NCBI RefSeq assembly: GCF_002929305.1
Contig: NZ_PJIO01000004.1
Location: 81,963 to 145,962 of the forward strand
Direction of reading: 5' to 3'
Source: Arthrobacter sp. GMC3
GTDB taxonomy: Bacteria; Actinomycetota; Actinomycetes; Actinomycetales; Micrococcaceae
Length of the DNA: 64,000 bases
A model generated the notes under the pieces. It was not told where the DNA came from and searched no databases. It saw only the letters and a program-made list of their open reading frames with translations. Each line of letters opens with the position of its first letter. The stretch's first letter is position 1. The position numbers and the translations under genes were made by a program. Shown one piece after another: positions 42,637 to 51,930 of the stretch.

Positions 42637-44652
42637 TTAGTCGTCGACGTCGCGCTTGAAAACCAGCATCAGGGCCCTCATGCCCAGCACGAACCCGCCG
42701 AAAAGTAGGGCGAAGCCCAGGACTCCGTACAAGTGAATTTGCCCCGTCACCAGGGGTCCCTCATGGCTGGTGATGAGTATGATGGAGCCCAGCACCGCAG
42801 ATCCGGCCAAAATGGCGACGATCAGTTGTTGAAACAATCCTGTCAGGTAGCGCCGGTCCGAGGGGTGGGCCAGGACGCGAACGTTCATGTTGAAGCGCCC
42901 GTGTTCTAGATCCTCGCTGATTCTGTTCAGGCGTCGGGGGAGACGGTTGAGCAGCGGAAGTAGCTGCATGGCGCGCTGTTCGAACTCGTCCTTGACGCTG
43001 CCAAGCTTGAATTTTCCGGACATCAGCCGGGTGCCTTCAGTGCGGGCGGCTGCCACCAGATCCATGGTGGGGTCGATGATTTGCAGGGCACCCTCGACGG
43101 CGGCAAGCGCCCGGAAGGCGGCCCCAATCTGGGCGGGGACCGCGAACCTGTAGGCGATGATCAAGGACATCAGGTCGCCGAACATCTTCTGGCTGCCGCC
43201 GGAGCCGAAACCCACACGGTAACGGGTGAGTAGCTGCCCCAGTTCCCGCTCCAACGCCCGTTCATCCAGGTCCTCGGGGCGGTCGAGCAGCTCAATTAGC
43301 GCGTCGGTGGCGCCCGCACTGTCGTTCTTGTCAATGGAGTAGAGCATCATCCCAAGTGCGGTTTGGGTGGCCGGGTCAAGGCGGCCCACGGCGCCGAAGT
43401 CCAGCAGGCCCAGGGTCCCTTCCGGGGTGATGAAGATGTTGCCCGCGTGCAGATCTGCGTGGAATACGCCGTCGGAAATGATCTGCTCAAGGGTGGCGCC
43501 GAGCAAGGTTTGCGCCAGGGCGCTACGTTCCTCCCCGGTCATCCCGGCGAGCACGGTGCCGGCAGAGCCGACCGGGCGCCCGGGCAAGGTGTCCATGACC
43601 AGCAGCCGTTCGCTGGAGAACTCCGGGTACGCGTGGGGGACCGTAACGGAGTAATTGCCCGACGTAGCAAGGGCATGCTCAATGCTGCGCATGTTTTCCA
43701 GCTCGATCCGGTAGTCCAGCTCCTCTTCCAATGACCCGGCAAAGCCCTTCGCCAGGGCGTACACGCCCAGCGACTTGCCCCACGGGGTGGTCTTGTTTAG
43801 CCAGCGGGCGAGTCGCAAGATGATGTCCGTGTCCAGGCTGACCTGCTCCAACGCCCCCGGCCGCTGGACCTTGATGACCACCGAGGTCCCGTCCAGCAGG
43901 GTCGCCTGGTGCACTTGGGCCACCGAGGCCGCAGCCAGTGGGGTGGGGTTGATGTCGGCAAAAACCTCGGAGACCGGGCGTACAAGGCGTTCCTGGATTG
44001 CCGCGGAAATCCGCTCCCACGGCTCCGGGCTTGCTTTGGTTTGCAGGCTCTCCAACTCGCGGATGTAGCTTGGCGGAAGCAGGTCCCGGCGGGTGGAGAG
44101 CATCTGGCCCAGCTTCACGAATGTCACCCCGGCCTCGTTGAGCGCATTGCGCAATGCGCGGGCCGTCGTGGCCTCCCGCTCGGTGCTGTCGCCTTGACCA
44201 AAGCCGCGCAAACGCGAGCCGAGCCCATGGCGCACGGCGATCGCGACGACGTCGGAATAGCGCCGTCCGCGCCGTCGCCTGGCCTTCCAGCCGGTAAAAA
44301 GCGAGCCGAACCGTGGCAGGGTTCCGGTGGGGAACGCCGCCTCTATGAACACTAGGGCACCTACCCCGAGGGCAAAGATCCAGCCGACGGCCAGCACCAG
44401 AAACATCACGGCAGCCGCCGGGGCCACGTTCAAGCCGTTGGTGTTCTGGCCCGTCCCGGCGCGGAACAGGTACTGCACCGTCACGCCCATGGTGGCGCTC
44501 ATGATGAAGCCCACCACGATGGAGCGCGGCCAGCCGATAGGAACCCCCACCACGCGACGGACCACGGTGGCAGCCAGCCATGACTGCAGCAGCAAGAACA
44601 ATAGGCCCGCTATGCCGATCAGGACGATCACCACAAAGTCCACAATCCTCAT
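42637..44652 (-). CDS. ABC1/AarF/UbiB-family kinase-like membrane protein
   Basis: 671 aa. Three N-terminal membrane helices (about 5-125), a UbiB-type protein-kinase-like domain (about 170-480) and two C-terminal helices after about 610. UbiB landmarks: the KxGQ-type motif FVKLGQMLSTR, an Ala-rich loop AAASVAQVHQA in place of the Gly loop, VIKVQRP with the Lys, FHADLHAGNIF and LLDFGAVGRLD. UbiB proteins are atypical ATPases tied to isoprenoid lipid biology; in an actinobacterium, menaquinone or isoprenoid-lipid handling is the likely setting. Ribosome site is weak. Confidence 0.9.
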   Translation of the reverse strand: MRIVDFVVIVLIGIAGLLFLLLQSWLAATVVRRVVGVPIGWPRSIVVGFIMSATMGVTVQYLFRAGTGQNTNGLNVAPAAAVMFLVLAVGWIFALGVGALVFIEAAFPTGTLPRFGSLFTGWKARRRRGRRYSDVVAIAVRHGLGSRLRGFGQGDSTEREATTARALRNALNEAGVTFVKLGQMLSTRRDLLPPSYIRELESLQTKASPEPWERISAAIQERLVRPVSEVFADINPTPLAAASVAQVHQATLLDGTSVVIKVQRPGALEQVSLDTDIILRLARWLNKTTPWGKSLGVYALAKGFAGSLEEELDYRIELENMRSIEHALATSGNYSVTVPHAYPEFSSERLLVMDTLPGRPVGSAGTVLAGMTGEERSALAQTLLGATLEQIISDGVFHADLHAGNIFITPEGTLGLLDFGAVGRLDPATQTALGMMLYSIDKNDSAGATDALIELLDRPEDLDERALERELGQLLTRYRVGFGSGGSQKMFGDLMSLIIAYRFAVPAQIGAAFRALAAVEGALQIIDPTMDLVAAARTEGTRLMSGKFKLGSVKDEFEQRAMQLLPLLNRLPRRLNRISEDLEHGRFNMNVRVLAHPSDRRYLTGLFQQLIVAILAGSAVLGSIILITSHEGPLVTGQIHLYGVLGFALLFGGFVLGMRALMLVFKRDVDD

Positions 44653-44809
44653 TAGCGGCCGTTCCGGACGACGGCGGTGCAGGCTAAGTTCACGGGGACT
44701 CCTCAGAGTGGCGGGATGTTGGACTTACTCTATCGGCGGCAGGGGGCAATCGCTGGAAACTGTGGAGTGTTTCCGGGCAACCGTGCGTTCCCGAAGCGCT
44801 CCGTCTGGA

Positions 44810-44877
44810 AACCCGCTACCGCTCCCCGTTAACGCGCCTGTTCTCCGGGGCGCGTTAACGGGGAGCGGTAGCGGGTT
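44810..44877. repeat. Long perfect inverted repeat (two 29-bp arms)
   Basis: Arms 44810-44838 and 44849-44877 are perfectly complementary around a 10-base loop. It lies in the divergent region between the UbiB gene and the polyol operon, just upstream of the predicted promoter, so it is not at the end of any gene. No copy of its sequence was seen elsewhere in the window. A REP-like mobile palindrome or a structural site is possible. Confidence 0.75.
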
Positions 44878-44888
44878 CCGCCGTGCAG

Positions 44889-44917
44889 TTGCCAAAACTC
44901 CAACTTGTGACTAGAGT
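44889..44917 (+). promoter_or_regulatory. Predicted promoter of the polyol operon
   Basis: TTGCCA at 44889-44894, a 17-bp spacer and TAGAGT at 44912-44917. The -10 is overlapped by TGTGA-N6-TCTCA (44906-44921), one base off a CRP/GlxR core. Predicted start near 44924 gives a leader of about 125 nt that contains a terminator. Confidence 0.5.
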
Positions 44918-44933
44918 CTCATTTGTCAGGGTA

Positions 44934-44977
44934 AGAATATGAGACCTCCTGTTGGAGGTCACGTTCTGCCCTTTTTT
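44934..44977 (+). terminator. Leader terminator of the polyol operon, possible GlpP target
   Basis: Stem GACCTCC/GGAGGTC (44943-44949 with 44954-44960), extended by TG/CG and AGAA/TTCT pairs, followed after four bases by six T (44972-44977). It lies inside the leader, 71 bp before the first start codon, and a GlpP-type antiterminator is encoded in the same operon. The short palindrome could instead be a repressor operator. Confidence 0.55.
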
Positions 44978-45048
44978 CATGAACTTTTTCGGGTGATAGG
45001 AACAGTATTTCCAGCGGGCACGGTTTCACGAGCGAAAAGGTGACACCG

Positions 45049-46482
45049 TTGTCAAATATTGTTCTTCGAGGTGTGCACGACGTTGTGGCATACATCGATT
45101 CCCGTCCCAAAATTTCCGGCCGGGCAGGCCTCATCTGGTGGCTGGCCCTCGGCGGGCTGTTCCTGGATGCGTTCTCCAACTCGGCACTGGCCGCCGGTCT
45201 GGGGCCGATGACCAAGGACCTTCACCTGTCCGCACTCCAGGTGGCCACCCTCACCTCGCTAGCGTCGTGGGTAGCCATTGTCTTCAACCCGATCGGCGGC
45301 TGGCTGGCAGATAAGTACGGCCGCATACCCCCGTTGATCATTGCCAAGGTGCTGGCTCTCATTGGTGCCGGGCTGGCAGCTTTTGCCCCCGGCTTTGAAA
45401 TGGTGCTGCTGGGCCGCTTCTTTGTGGGCGCAGCCTACGGCATCGACTTTGCCATCGCCATGGCCCTGCTGGCCGAATTCACCCCGGCCCGCTTCAAGAG
45501 CCGCCTGAACACCTGGCAGGGTGTCTGGTACACGGCCGTCAGCTCCAACTTGATCCTTGCCGTCCTGTTCTACAACATGGGCGTGGGGGCCTCGATCTGG
45601 CGTTTCGCCGTTGGCTCCGCCGGTGTGGTGGCCCTGATCCTGTTCATCTTCCAGGTCTCCTACCTGGTGGAAAGCCCCACCTGGGCCGCCCGCAAGGGCC
45701 AGCTGGAGCGTGCTGCCATGTACATGACCAAGATCTACAAGGAACCCTTCGTCGCCGCCGATCTAGAGGACCGAACCCCAATCCTGAACCAGGCCACCAA
45801 GGGCTTCGCCAACATCGCCCTGATCTTCCGCGGCATCTACCTGCCACGCACCATCCTGGCTGGCACCGTACAGATGGCCCAGTCCATCCAATACTTTGCC
45901 GTGGGCTGGTACCTGCCCATCATCAGCTTGACCTTGTTCGGCCAGGACTTTGTAGTCGCCACCCTGGGTGCCCTCGTCTTCAACCTGTTCGGCATTGTGG
46001 GCGGTTTCATGTCACCGAAGATCGGCAAGTTCTTTGGCCTGCGCAAGGCATCCGCCCTGGGCTTTGGCGCCGTGTTTGTCATGCTGGTGATCATGGGCTT
46101 CTTCTACCAGTCAATGCCAATCTTCCTGGCGTTCCTGGTGCCGTCCCTGTTCATCCTCTTCCATTCCGGTGGTCCGGGCGCCAACGGCAAGAGCCTGTCC
46201 ACCTTGTCCTTCCGCAGTGAACTTCGCGCCGGCGCCAACGGTGTGATTGGTGCGATCGGCAGCACCGGTGCGGCCCTGGGCTTGCTGGTCTTCCCGATCC
46301 TGAAGGAGGATCTGGGACTGGGCCCGACATTCCTGATCCTCTCCGTAGTGCCGTTGATCGCCTGCATCGTGTGCACCGTGATCAAGTGGGACCCCACCAG
46401 GACCTCCATCAGCCCCGATGAGGAGACCAACGCACCCGCTTTCAAGTCTGATGTGGCCCGTGACGCCGCGTTAGCCAACTAG
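45049..46482 (+). CDS. MFS permease of the polyol operon
   Basis: 477 aa from TTG 45049, five bases after AAAAGGTGA; GTG 45040 is an alternative that would sit inside this ribosome site. Twelve helices with MFS motif NPIGGWLADKYGRIPP between helices 2 and 3 and the sugar-porter-like GRFFVGAAYGIDFA. The region FILFHSGGPGANGKSLSTLSFRSELRAGANG is strongly patterned. It is the first gene of an operon with an FGGY kinase and a GlpD-like enzyme, so it probably imports a polyol, glycerol-like compound or its derivative. Exact substrate unknown. Confidence 0.87.
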   Translation: MSNIVLRGVHDVVAYIDSRPKISGRAGLIWWLALGGLFLDAFSNSALAAGLGPMTKDLHLSALQVATLTSLASWVAIVFNPIGGWLADKYGRIPPLIIAKVLALIGAGLAAFAPGFEMVLLGRFFVGAAYGIDFAIAMALLAEFTPARFKSRLNTWQGVWYTAVSSNLILAVLFYNMGVGASIWRFAVGSAGVVALILFIFQVSYLVESPTWAARKGQLERAAMYMTKIYKEPFVAADLEDRTPILNQATKGFANIALIFRGIYLPRTILAGTVQMAQSIQYFAVGWYLPIISLTLFGQDFVVATLGALVFNLFGIVGGFMSPKIGKFFGLRKASALGFGAVFVMLVIMGFFYQSMPIFLAFLVPSLFILFHSGGPGANGKSLSTLSFRSELRAGANGVIGAIGSTGAALGLLVFPILKEDLGLGPTFLILSVVPLIACIVCTVIKWDPTRTSISPDEETNAPAFKSDVARDAALAN

Positions 46483-46494
46483 GGAGTGTCAGCA

Positions 46495-48003
46495 ATGCGA
46501 ATTCCGGCAATCTTGACCATTGACGAAGGCACCACCGGCACCCGTGCCGCCTGGATCACGGCCGACGGCGGCGTGCATGGCCTGGAATACCGGCACCTCT
46601 CGGTCAGCAGTCCCCGCCCCGGAGTGGTGGAACAGGACGCCAACGAGATCCTGCGCAAAAGCGTTGACGCCGTCAAGGCCGTGGTGGCACAGGCGGTGGC
46701 ATCCGGCGTCGAGATCAAGGCGCTCGCCATCGCCACGCAAAGGGCGACGGCGGTGCTGTGGGACACTTCCACCGGCGTCGCCCTGGTGCCCGCCATGGTG
46801 TGGCAGGACAACCGCTATGCGCAGGAGCTGGCGGATTTGGGGCCGGTGTGGAACGAGCGGTTGCTGGCCTCGGTCGGCCGGCCAGTGGGGGTGCGCTCTC
46901 CCTACCTCTGGGCGGCGCACCACCTCCGTGAATCACCGGCAGTTGCGGCGGCCTACCGTGAGGGCAGGCTGGGTTTTGGCACCATAGAAACCTGGCTGCT
47001 GTGGAGCCTGAGCGCGGAACGTTCCTATTTTGCGACGTCCTCCAATGCGACGTCGGCGGGGGCCTACAACCTGGCGGCACATGAATATGAGGCCGGTTGG
47101 ATTGCGGCACTGGGCTGTCCCTTGGATCTGTTGCCTGAACTAAGGCAGGATGCGGACCTGTTGGGCCATACCAACCATGAAATTGTGGGCGTCAGCGTTC
47201 CCATCCTGGCCGCCATGGGTGACCAGCACGCCAGCACCGTGGGATTGGGCTGCCTCGACGCGGGTCAGGCCATGTGCGGGCATGGGACCGGCAGCTTTGT
47301 GGACATGCTCATAGGCACCACCCCACCACTGAAACCCGGGCTATACGACGGGACCTTGACCATGGCGGGGTGGCGCCGCCACCACGAGACCGTCTACGCG
47401 GTGGAAACCTTCACCGCCACCACTGGTTCGGCTCTGGACTGGGTGTGCAACGCCCTGGGCTGGTTTGAATCGGCCAAGAAGATCAGCGAACTGGCCGCCA
47501 CCGTGCAGGGCTCAAACGGTGTCATGTTCATTCCCACGTTGACTGGCATCCGCACCCCCGTGGTCGAGCCGGAAGCCCGGGCATCCCTGACCGGGCTCTC
47601 CATGGCCAATACCCGGGCGGAAGTGGCCTATGCGGTGCTTGAAGGGATCGCACACTCCGTGGCCAGCAGTGTTGAGGCGAACGCCGACGTGGCAGGAATG
47701 GCCGTCACCGAAATTATTGTGGGCGGCGGTCTCTCCGGCAGCGACGCACTGATCCAAATGCAGGCTGACCTGACCGGCCTGCCCATGCGGCGACGCCCCG
47801 GCACCGAGTTCGCCACCCTGCGTGGTGCCGCCTTCATGGCCGGATCCGACGGGCTCCTCTGGGACTCCCTGCAGGACGCGATTGCCGCGCTGGGCCCTGG
47901 CGACACGTTTGAACCACAGATTTCGGCGGCCGAACGGCTGCAGCGGCGCAATATCTGGAAGGCACGCATCGCCAGTGAACTGGCATTGGTGCACCCCGAA
48001 TAG
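46495..48003 (+). CDS. FGGY-family carbohydrate kinase (glycerol-kinase-like)
   Basis: 502 aa from ATG 46495, eight bases after GGGAG. Two FGGY domains: N-terminal ILTIDEGTTGTRAAWI with the phosphate-1 motif, WQDNR near 103 and GTIETWLLWSL near 160. The C-terminal half has GDQHASTVGLGCLDAGQAMCGHGTGSFVDM and the adenosine-binding IIVGGGLSGSDALIQMQADLTG. It is related to glycerol kinase but differs from GlpK at several substrate-site blocks, so a longer or modified polyol is possible. It phosphorylates the imported substrate using ATP for the GlpD-like enzyme downstream. Confidence 0.88.
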   Translation: MRIPAILTIDEGTTGTRAAWITADGGVHGLEYRHLSVSSPRPGVVEQDANEILRKSVDAVKAVVAQAVASGVEIKALAIATQRATAVLWDTSTGVALVPAMVWQDNRYAQELADLGPVWNERLLASVGRPVGVRSPYLWAAHHLRESPAVAAAYREGRLGFGTIETWLLWSLSAERSYFATSSNATSAGAYNLAAHEYEAGWIAALGCPLDLLPELRQDADLLGHTNHEIVGVSVPILAAMGDQHASTVGLGCLDAGQAMCGHGTGSFVDMLIGTTPPLKPGLYDGTLTMAGWRRHHETVYAVETFTATTGSALDWVCNALGWFESAKKISELAATVQGSNGVMFIPTLTGIRTPVVEPEARASLTGLSMANTRAEVAYAVLEGIAHSVASSVEANADVAGMAVTEIIVGGGLSGSDALIQMQADLTGLPMRRRPGTEFATLRGAAFMAGSDGLLWDSLQDAIAALGPGDTFEPQISAAERLQRRNIWKARIASELALVHPE

Positions 48004-48067
48004 CCACCGCATTCGCGGCCAGCCGCACAACTTAAGCAAAAAAACTCTCGACAGAGGTATATACACC

Positions 48068-49738
48068 ATGATTTCCCTTCCTTCACGCAAACCAAAAATG
48101 GGCCGGGCCAAAATGGTCTCGGACACCCCGCTCGCCCTGGGCCGCGGTGAACAAATTGACCGCCTGGACAACGGGCATTTCGACATCATTGTGGTGGGCG
48201 GCGGCGTCACCGGCGCCTACACCGCCATGGACGCGGCCCTTCGCGGCTACAAGGTGGCACTGCTGGAAAAAGACGACTTTGCCTCCGGCACGTCCTCAAA
48301 GTCCTCGAAAATGATCCACGGCGGGCTGCGCTACATCGAGCAGGGGAACCTGCCACTGGTACGCCACTCCCTCCTGGAACGCCAGCGGCTGCGCAAGAAC
48401 GCCCAGCACCTGGTTCAGCGCCTTCCGTTCCTGTTCCCTGTGCTCTCCGACAACGGCGTTTTTGACCGCCGCCTGGCCGCAGGTTTTGAAAGCCTGCTGT
48501 GGACCTATGACCTGGCCGGGGGCTGGCGCGAAGGCGTCATCCACCAGAAGCTGACCAAAAACGAGGTGCTGGCACACTGCCCCACGTTCAAGGCGGAGAA
48601 GCTTGAAAGCGGCTTCATGTACTACGACGCGCGGGCCGATGACGCGCGCCTAACCCTGGCCCTGGCCCGCACGGCCGCCTTCCACGGCGGCGTAGTCCTC
48701 AACGGTGCCAAGGTCACCGATGTCACCCGTGACGGTGGCAAGGTCAGCGGGATCGTGGCCGAAGTGGACGGACAGGAGATCCGTGCCCATGCCGGCGCCG
48801 TCGTGGTGGCGACGGGCGTGTGGCTGCGTGACTGGACCGGGGCCGGCAAGGACGTGGACGCGCCCTCCATCCGCCCCGCCAAGGGCGTGCATATTGCCGT
48901 CCCGTGGACCAAAATCCGCAACGACTGCACCGTCACCATTCCCGTCCCCGGCCGCAACCGGCGCGCCACCATCACCCGGTGGGGGGACACCTCCTACCTG
49001 GGCACCACGGATGAGGACTACAACGGAAACCTTGACGATGTGAACTGCACCCGGGAGGAAATGGATTTCCTGCTCGACGGCGCCCGCACGGCACTGAACA
49101 TCGACATCGAGCCCGAGGACGTGGTGGGCAGCATCGGCGGCTGCCGCCCACTCGTGGCACCCCCCGGAGGCAAGACCATCGAGGTCAAGCGCAACCACGA
49201 GATCCGCACCGACCCCGACGGCCTGGTCACGGTGGTGGGCGGAAAACTGACCACCTCCCGGCACATGGCCGAGCAGACAGTCGACGCCGCGCAAAAGGTG
49301 CTGGGCGAAAACCGGCGCTGCCGGACCAAGTCCGCCTACCTGCTCGGCGCCGCCGGCTACGACGCCGAGGCGATTGTGGCCTCCGGCGGGCTGGCATCAC
49401 ATCTAGGGGAGCGCTACGGCACTGAGGCCAGGTTCGTCACGGACATCCTGGCCAGCGACCCCAGTCTCGGCAAGCCAATCGTGGAAGGGCTCCCGTACCT
49501 GGAGGCCGAGGTGGTGTACTCCGCACGCCACGAAATGGCTCGCAGCGTCGATGACATCCTCTCGCGCCGCACCCGGTCCCGCATGATGGCCCGCGACGCC
49601 TCCGCCGTCGCGGCCGAACGGGTGGGCGAGCTACTGATGAAGGAACTTGACCTGCCCGCACTAGAAGTTGAGGCCCAGGTGGCCTCCTACCGAAACCAAA
49701 CAGCGCATGAACGCGCCATCCTCATGGGAGAAAAGTAA
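48068..49738 (+). CDS. FAD-dependent glycerol-3-phosphate dehydrogenase family protein (GlpD-like)
   Basis: 556 aa from ATG 48068; upstream in-frame codons lie in the kinase gene. Dinucleotide fold FDIIVVGGGVTGAYTAMDAALRGYKVALLEKDD near residues 38-70, then the GlpD hallmark SGTSSKSSKMIHGGLRYIEQGN. The C-terminal DAO_C helical domain runs from about 400. It oxidises a polyol 3-phosphate to the keto-phosphate at the membrane and passes electrons to quinone. It follows the kinase by 64 bp and precedes the flavin oxidase by 2 bp. Substrate may be G3P or an alkyl/other derivative. Confidence 0.88.
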   Translation: MISLPSRKPKMGRAKMVSDTPLALGRGEQIDRLDNGHFDIIVVGGGVTGAYTAMDAALRGYKVALLEKDDFASGTSSKSSKMIHGGLRYIEQGNLPLVRHSLLERQRLRKNAQHLVQRLPFLFPVLSDNGVFDRRLAAGFESLLWTYDLAGGWREGVIHQKLTKNEVLAHCPTFKAEKLESGFMYYDARADDARLTLALARTAAFHGGVVLNGAKVTDVTRDGGKVSGIVAEVDGQEIRAHAGAVVVATGVWLRDWTGAGKDVDAPSIRPAKGVHIAVPWTKIRNDCTVTIPVPGRNRRATITRWGDTSYLGTTDEDYNGNLDDVNCTREEMDFLLDGARTALNIDIEPEDVVGSIGGCRPLVAPPGGKTIEVKRNHEIRTDPDGLVTVVGGKLTTSRHMAEQTVDAAQKVLGENRRCRTKSAYLLGAAGYDAEAIVASGGLASHLGERYGTEARFVTDILASDPSLGKPIVEGLPYLEAEVVYSARHEMARSVDDILSRRTRSRMMARDASAVAAERVGELLMKELDLPALEVEAQVASYRNQTAHERAILMGEK

Positions 49739-49740
49739 TC

Positions 49741-51264
49741 ATGATCAGCAAAGAAGCAGTTAAGCGCGGCTACAACCGGGGCAACTACACGGTGGGGGCC
49801 CCCACCCAGCCGGCCTTCGCACAAAACCTCGGCCCGGTATCCGGGGACCCCGTCTTTGGTGGCACACCGGTTCCCGTTCCCACCGAGGTCCTGACGGAGC
49901 TGGCCGCAGTGGCCGATTCAGTGCTAACCGATCCCACCCAGGTGGCCGACGGCACCCGCGACTGGTGGGCCGCCACCATGATCGCCGAGACCAGCGGCCG
50001 CCCAGCCGCCCCGGAGTCGGTGATTGTGGCCGTTTCCAGCACGGAGCAGGTGCAGGCCGTCATGCGCATCTCCCACGCCCACAACATCCCCGTCACCGTT
50101 TCCGCCGGTCGCTCCAACGTCACCGGCGCAGCGCTGCCCCTAGCCGGCGGGATCGTCCTTGACGTCTGTGGCCTGGACAAGTTCGGCAGCTTCGATGCCG
50201 AAAGCCAGATCATCGAAGTTGAAGCGGGCGTGTTCGGGGACATCTTCGAGGAGAAGATCCAGTCCGAGTATGGCATGACCATGGGGCACTGGCCGTCGTC
50301 TTACGCCATCAGCACGGTGGGCGGATGGGTGGCCTGCCGGGGCGCCGGCCAGCTGTCCACCCGCTACGGCAAGATCGAGGACATGGTCTTTGGCATGGAC
50401 GTGGTCCTGGCCAACGGCGATCTGGTGACCCTGGGCAACAGCTCCCGCGCCGCCGTCGGGCCCGACCTCCTGCAACTGTTCATCGGCTCCGAGGGGACCC
50501 TGGGCGTGGTGACAACCATCCGGTTCCAACTGCACCGCCTGCCCGACCACGGCCGCGCCATCGCCTACGGATTCGACACCTTCGCGGAGGGCTTGGAGGC
50601 CTGCCGGCAGATCATGCAGCAGGGCGGCACACCCGCGGCACTGCGCCTGTACGACAACCTCGAAAGCGGCGTGCAGTTCGCCCTGCCCGAGACCAACGTG
50701 CTGCTGGTGGCCGATGAGGGAGCCAAGGAATCAGTGGAGGCGACCCTGGCAATCAGTGAGCGGGTGTGCGCCGAGACCGGCAGAAAGCTCGACGGCGACG
50801 CCATCTTTGAGCGCTGGCTGGACACCCGCTACCTCACCGGCAAGAGCGCCGAGGGCTTCAAACGCAGCCCGGGCCTGGTGGCTGACACCTTGGAAATGAT
50901 TGGCCCGTGGAAGGACCTGGCCTCCATTTACGACGACGTGGTCGCTGCGGTCAACGCCGTACCCGGCACACTGGCGGGCTCGGCACACCAGTCGCACGCC
51001 TACGTTGATGGCGCTTGCCTGTACTTCTCCATGCGTGGGGACGTGGACGTTGACCGGAGGGCCCAGTGGTACCGCGCGGCCTGGGATGCGGCGAACGATG
51101 TCATCATCAAGCACGGTGCCACGCTCAGCCACCACCACGGTGTGGGACTGTTGCGAGCACCCTACATGGAACGGTCCCTGGGTACCGGATTTGCCGTGCT
51201 GCGCAGCATCAAAGCCGCGTTGGACCCCAAAAACCTGCTGAACCCGGGCAAACTGGGGTTGTAA
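49741..51264 (+). CDS. FAD-linked oxidase related to alkyl-dihydroxyacetonephosphate synthase
   Basis: 507 aa, starting two bases after the GlpD-like stop. VAO/PCMH-type flavoprotein: FAD domain at about 90-270 (VTVSAGRSNVTGAALPLAGGIVLD; GHWPSSYAISTVGGWVACRGAG), then the FAD-oxidase C-terminal domain. The C-terminal triple-His motif LSHHHGVGLLR near residue 465 and YVDGACLYFSM are features of alkyl-DHAP synthases rather than of glycolate or D-lactate oxidases. Alkyl-DHAP synthase swaps an acyl chain on DHAP for a fatty alcohol. Here, between a GlpD-like enzyme and an alcohol dehydrogenase, a related ether or ester exchange in a catabolic setting is conceivable but unproven. Confidence 0.82.
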   Translation: MISKEAVKRGYNRGNYTVGAPTQPAFAQNLGPVSGDPVFGGTPVPVPTEVLTELAAVADSVLTDPTQVADGTRDWWAATMIAETSGRPAAPESVIVAVSSTEQVQAVMRISHAHNIPVTVSAGRSNVTGAALPLAGGIVLDVCGLDKFGSFDAESQIIEVEAGVFGDIFEEKIQSEYGMTMGHWPSSYAISTVGGWVACRGAGQLSTRYGKIEDMVFGMDVVLANGDLVTLGNSSRAAVGPDLLQLFIGSEGTLGVVTTIRFQLHRLPDHGRAIAYGFDTFAEGLEACRQIMQQGGTPAALRLYDNLESGVQFALPETNVLLVADEGAKESVEATLAISERVCAETGRKLDGDAIFERWLDTRYLTGKSAEGFKRSPGLVADTLEMIGPWKDLASIYDDVVAAVNAVPGTLAGSAHQSHAYVDGACLYFSMRGDVDVDRRAQWYRAAWDAANDVIIKHGATLSHHHGVGLLRAPYMERSLGTGFAVLRSIKAALDPKNLLNPGKLGL

Positions 51265-51313
51265 CCCCTGGTTGACACCCCTTCACGCACCCCAGAAAGC
51301 GAGCGCATAACCC

Positions 51314-51898
51314 ATGGCTGAGATTCCCGAGGAACTGGCGGCAACGTTGGCACGAAACCCGGTGATTGCCGCCGTGTTTGGTGTGGAGAATGTCCCCAGT
51401 TTTCTGGCCTCGGAGTGCAGGGTGTGCATTTTGGCCAGCGTGGCACTCCACGAACTCGAAGGGCTCATCACTGTCCTGTCCGGGGCAGGCAAGTTCACAT
51501 TCGTGAACATTGATGCCTGCTCCGGGCTGGGCCAGGACAGGGGTGCTGTGGAGTACCTGAAAAAGATTGGCGTGCCGGGTGTGGTCAGCACCAAGACGGC
51601 GCTTATCCAGCGCGCCAACGCCGTGGGCATGGTGACCATGCACAAGGTTTTCGTCACCGACCGTTCCAACCTGCCCCGCAGCGCACTTGCCGTGGAACAA
51701 AGCAAGCCGGCGCTGGTACAAATCATGCCGTGGCCCGTGGTTTCCCACCTGGAGGCGGGCGAAATTCGTGCGCTGTCACCCTACATTGCCGCCGGTTTCA
51801 TCAAAACCGGAGCGGACGTGGCCGCCGCCCTGCGTGCAGGCGCCACCGGCGTCTCCTCCAGCAGCCCGGAACTGTGGGACATGGCCGGGCGCCAGTAA
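51314..51898 (+). CDS. glpP: Glycerol-3-phosphate-responsive antiterminator family protein (GlpP)
   Basis: 194 aa. TIM-barrel GlpP family: NPVIAAVFGVENVPSFLAS at the start, FTFVNIDACSGLGQDRGAVEYLKKIGVPGVVSTK near 60-95, VQIMPWPVV near 138, and the phosphate-binding end AAGFIKTGADVAAALRAGATGVSSS. In Bacillus the homologue binds G3P and then lets polymerase read through leader terminators of glp genes. Its presence in this operon, with a leader terminator before the first gene, suggests autoregulated antitermination by the phosphorylated polyol. The RNA target is inferred. Confidence 0.88.
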   Translation: MAEIPEELAATLARNPVIAAVFGVENVPSFLASECRVCILASVALHELEGLITVLSGAGKFTFVNIDACSGLGQDRGAVEYLKKIGVPGVVSTKTALIQRANAVGMVTMHKVFVTDRSNLPRSALAVEQSKPALVQIMPWPVVSHLEAGEIRALSPYIAAGFIKTGADVAAALRAGATGVSSSSPELWDMAGRQ

Positions 51899-51930
51899 AA
51901 CAACGTCACCCCAACCTGAGGATCACAAAG

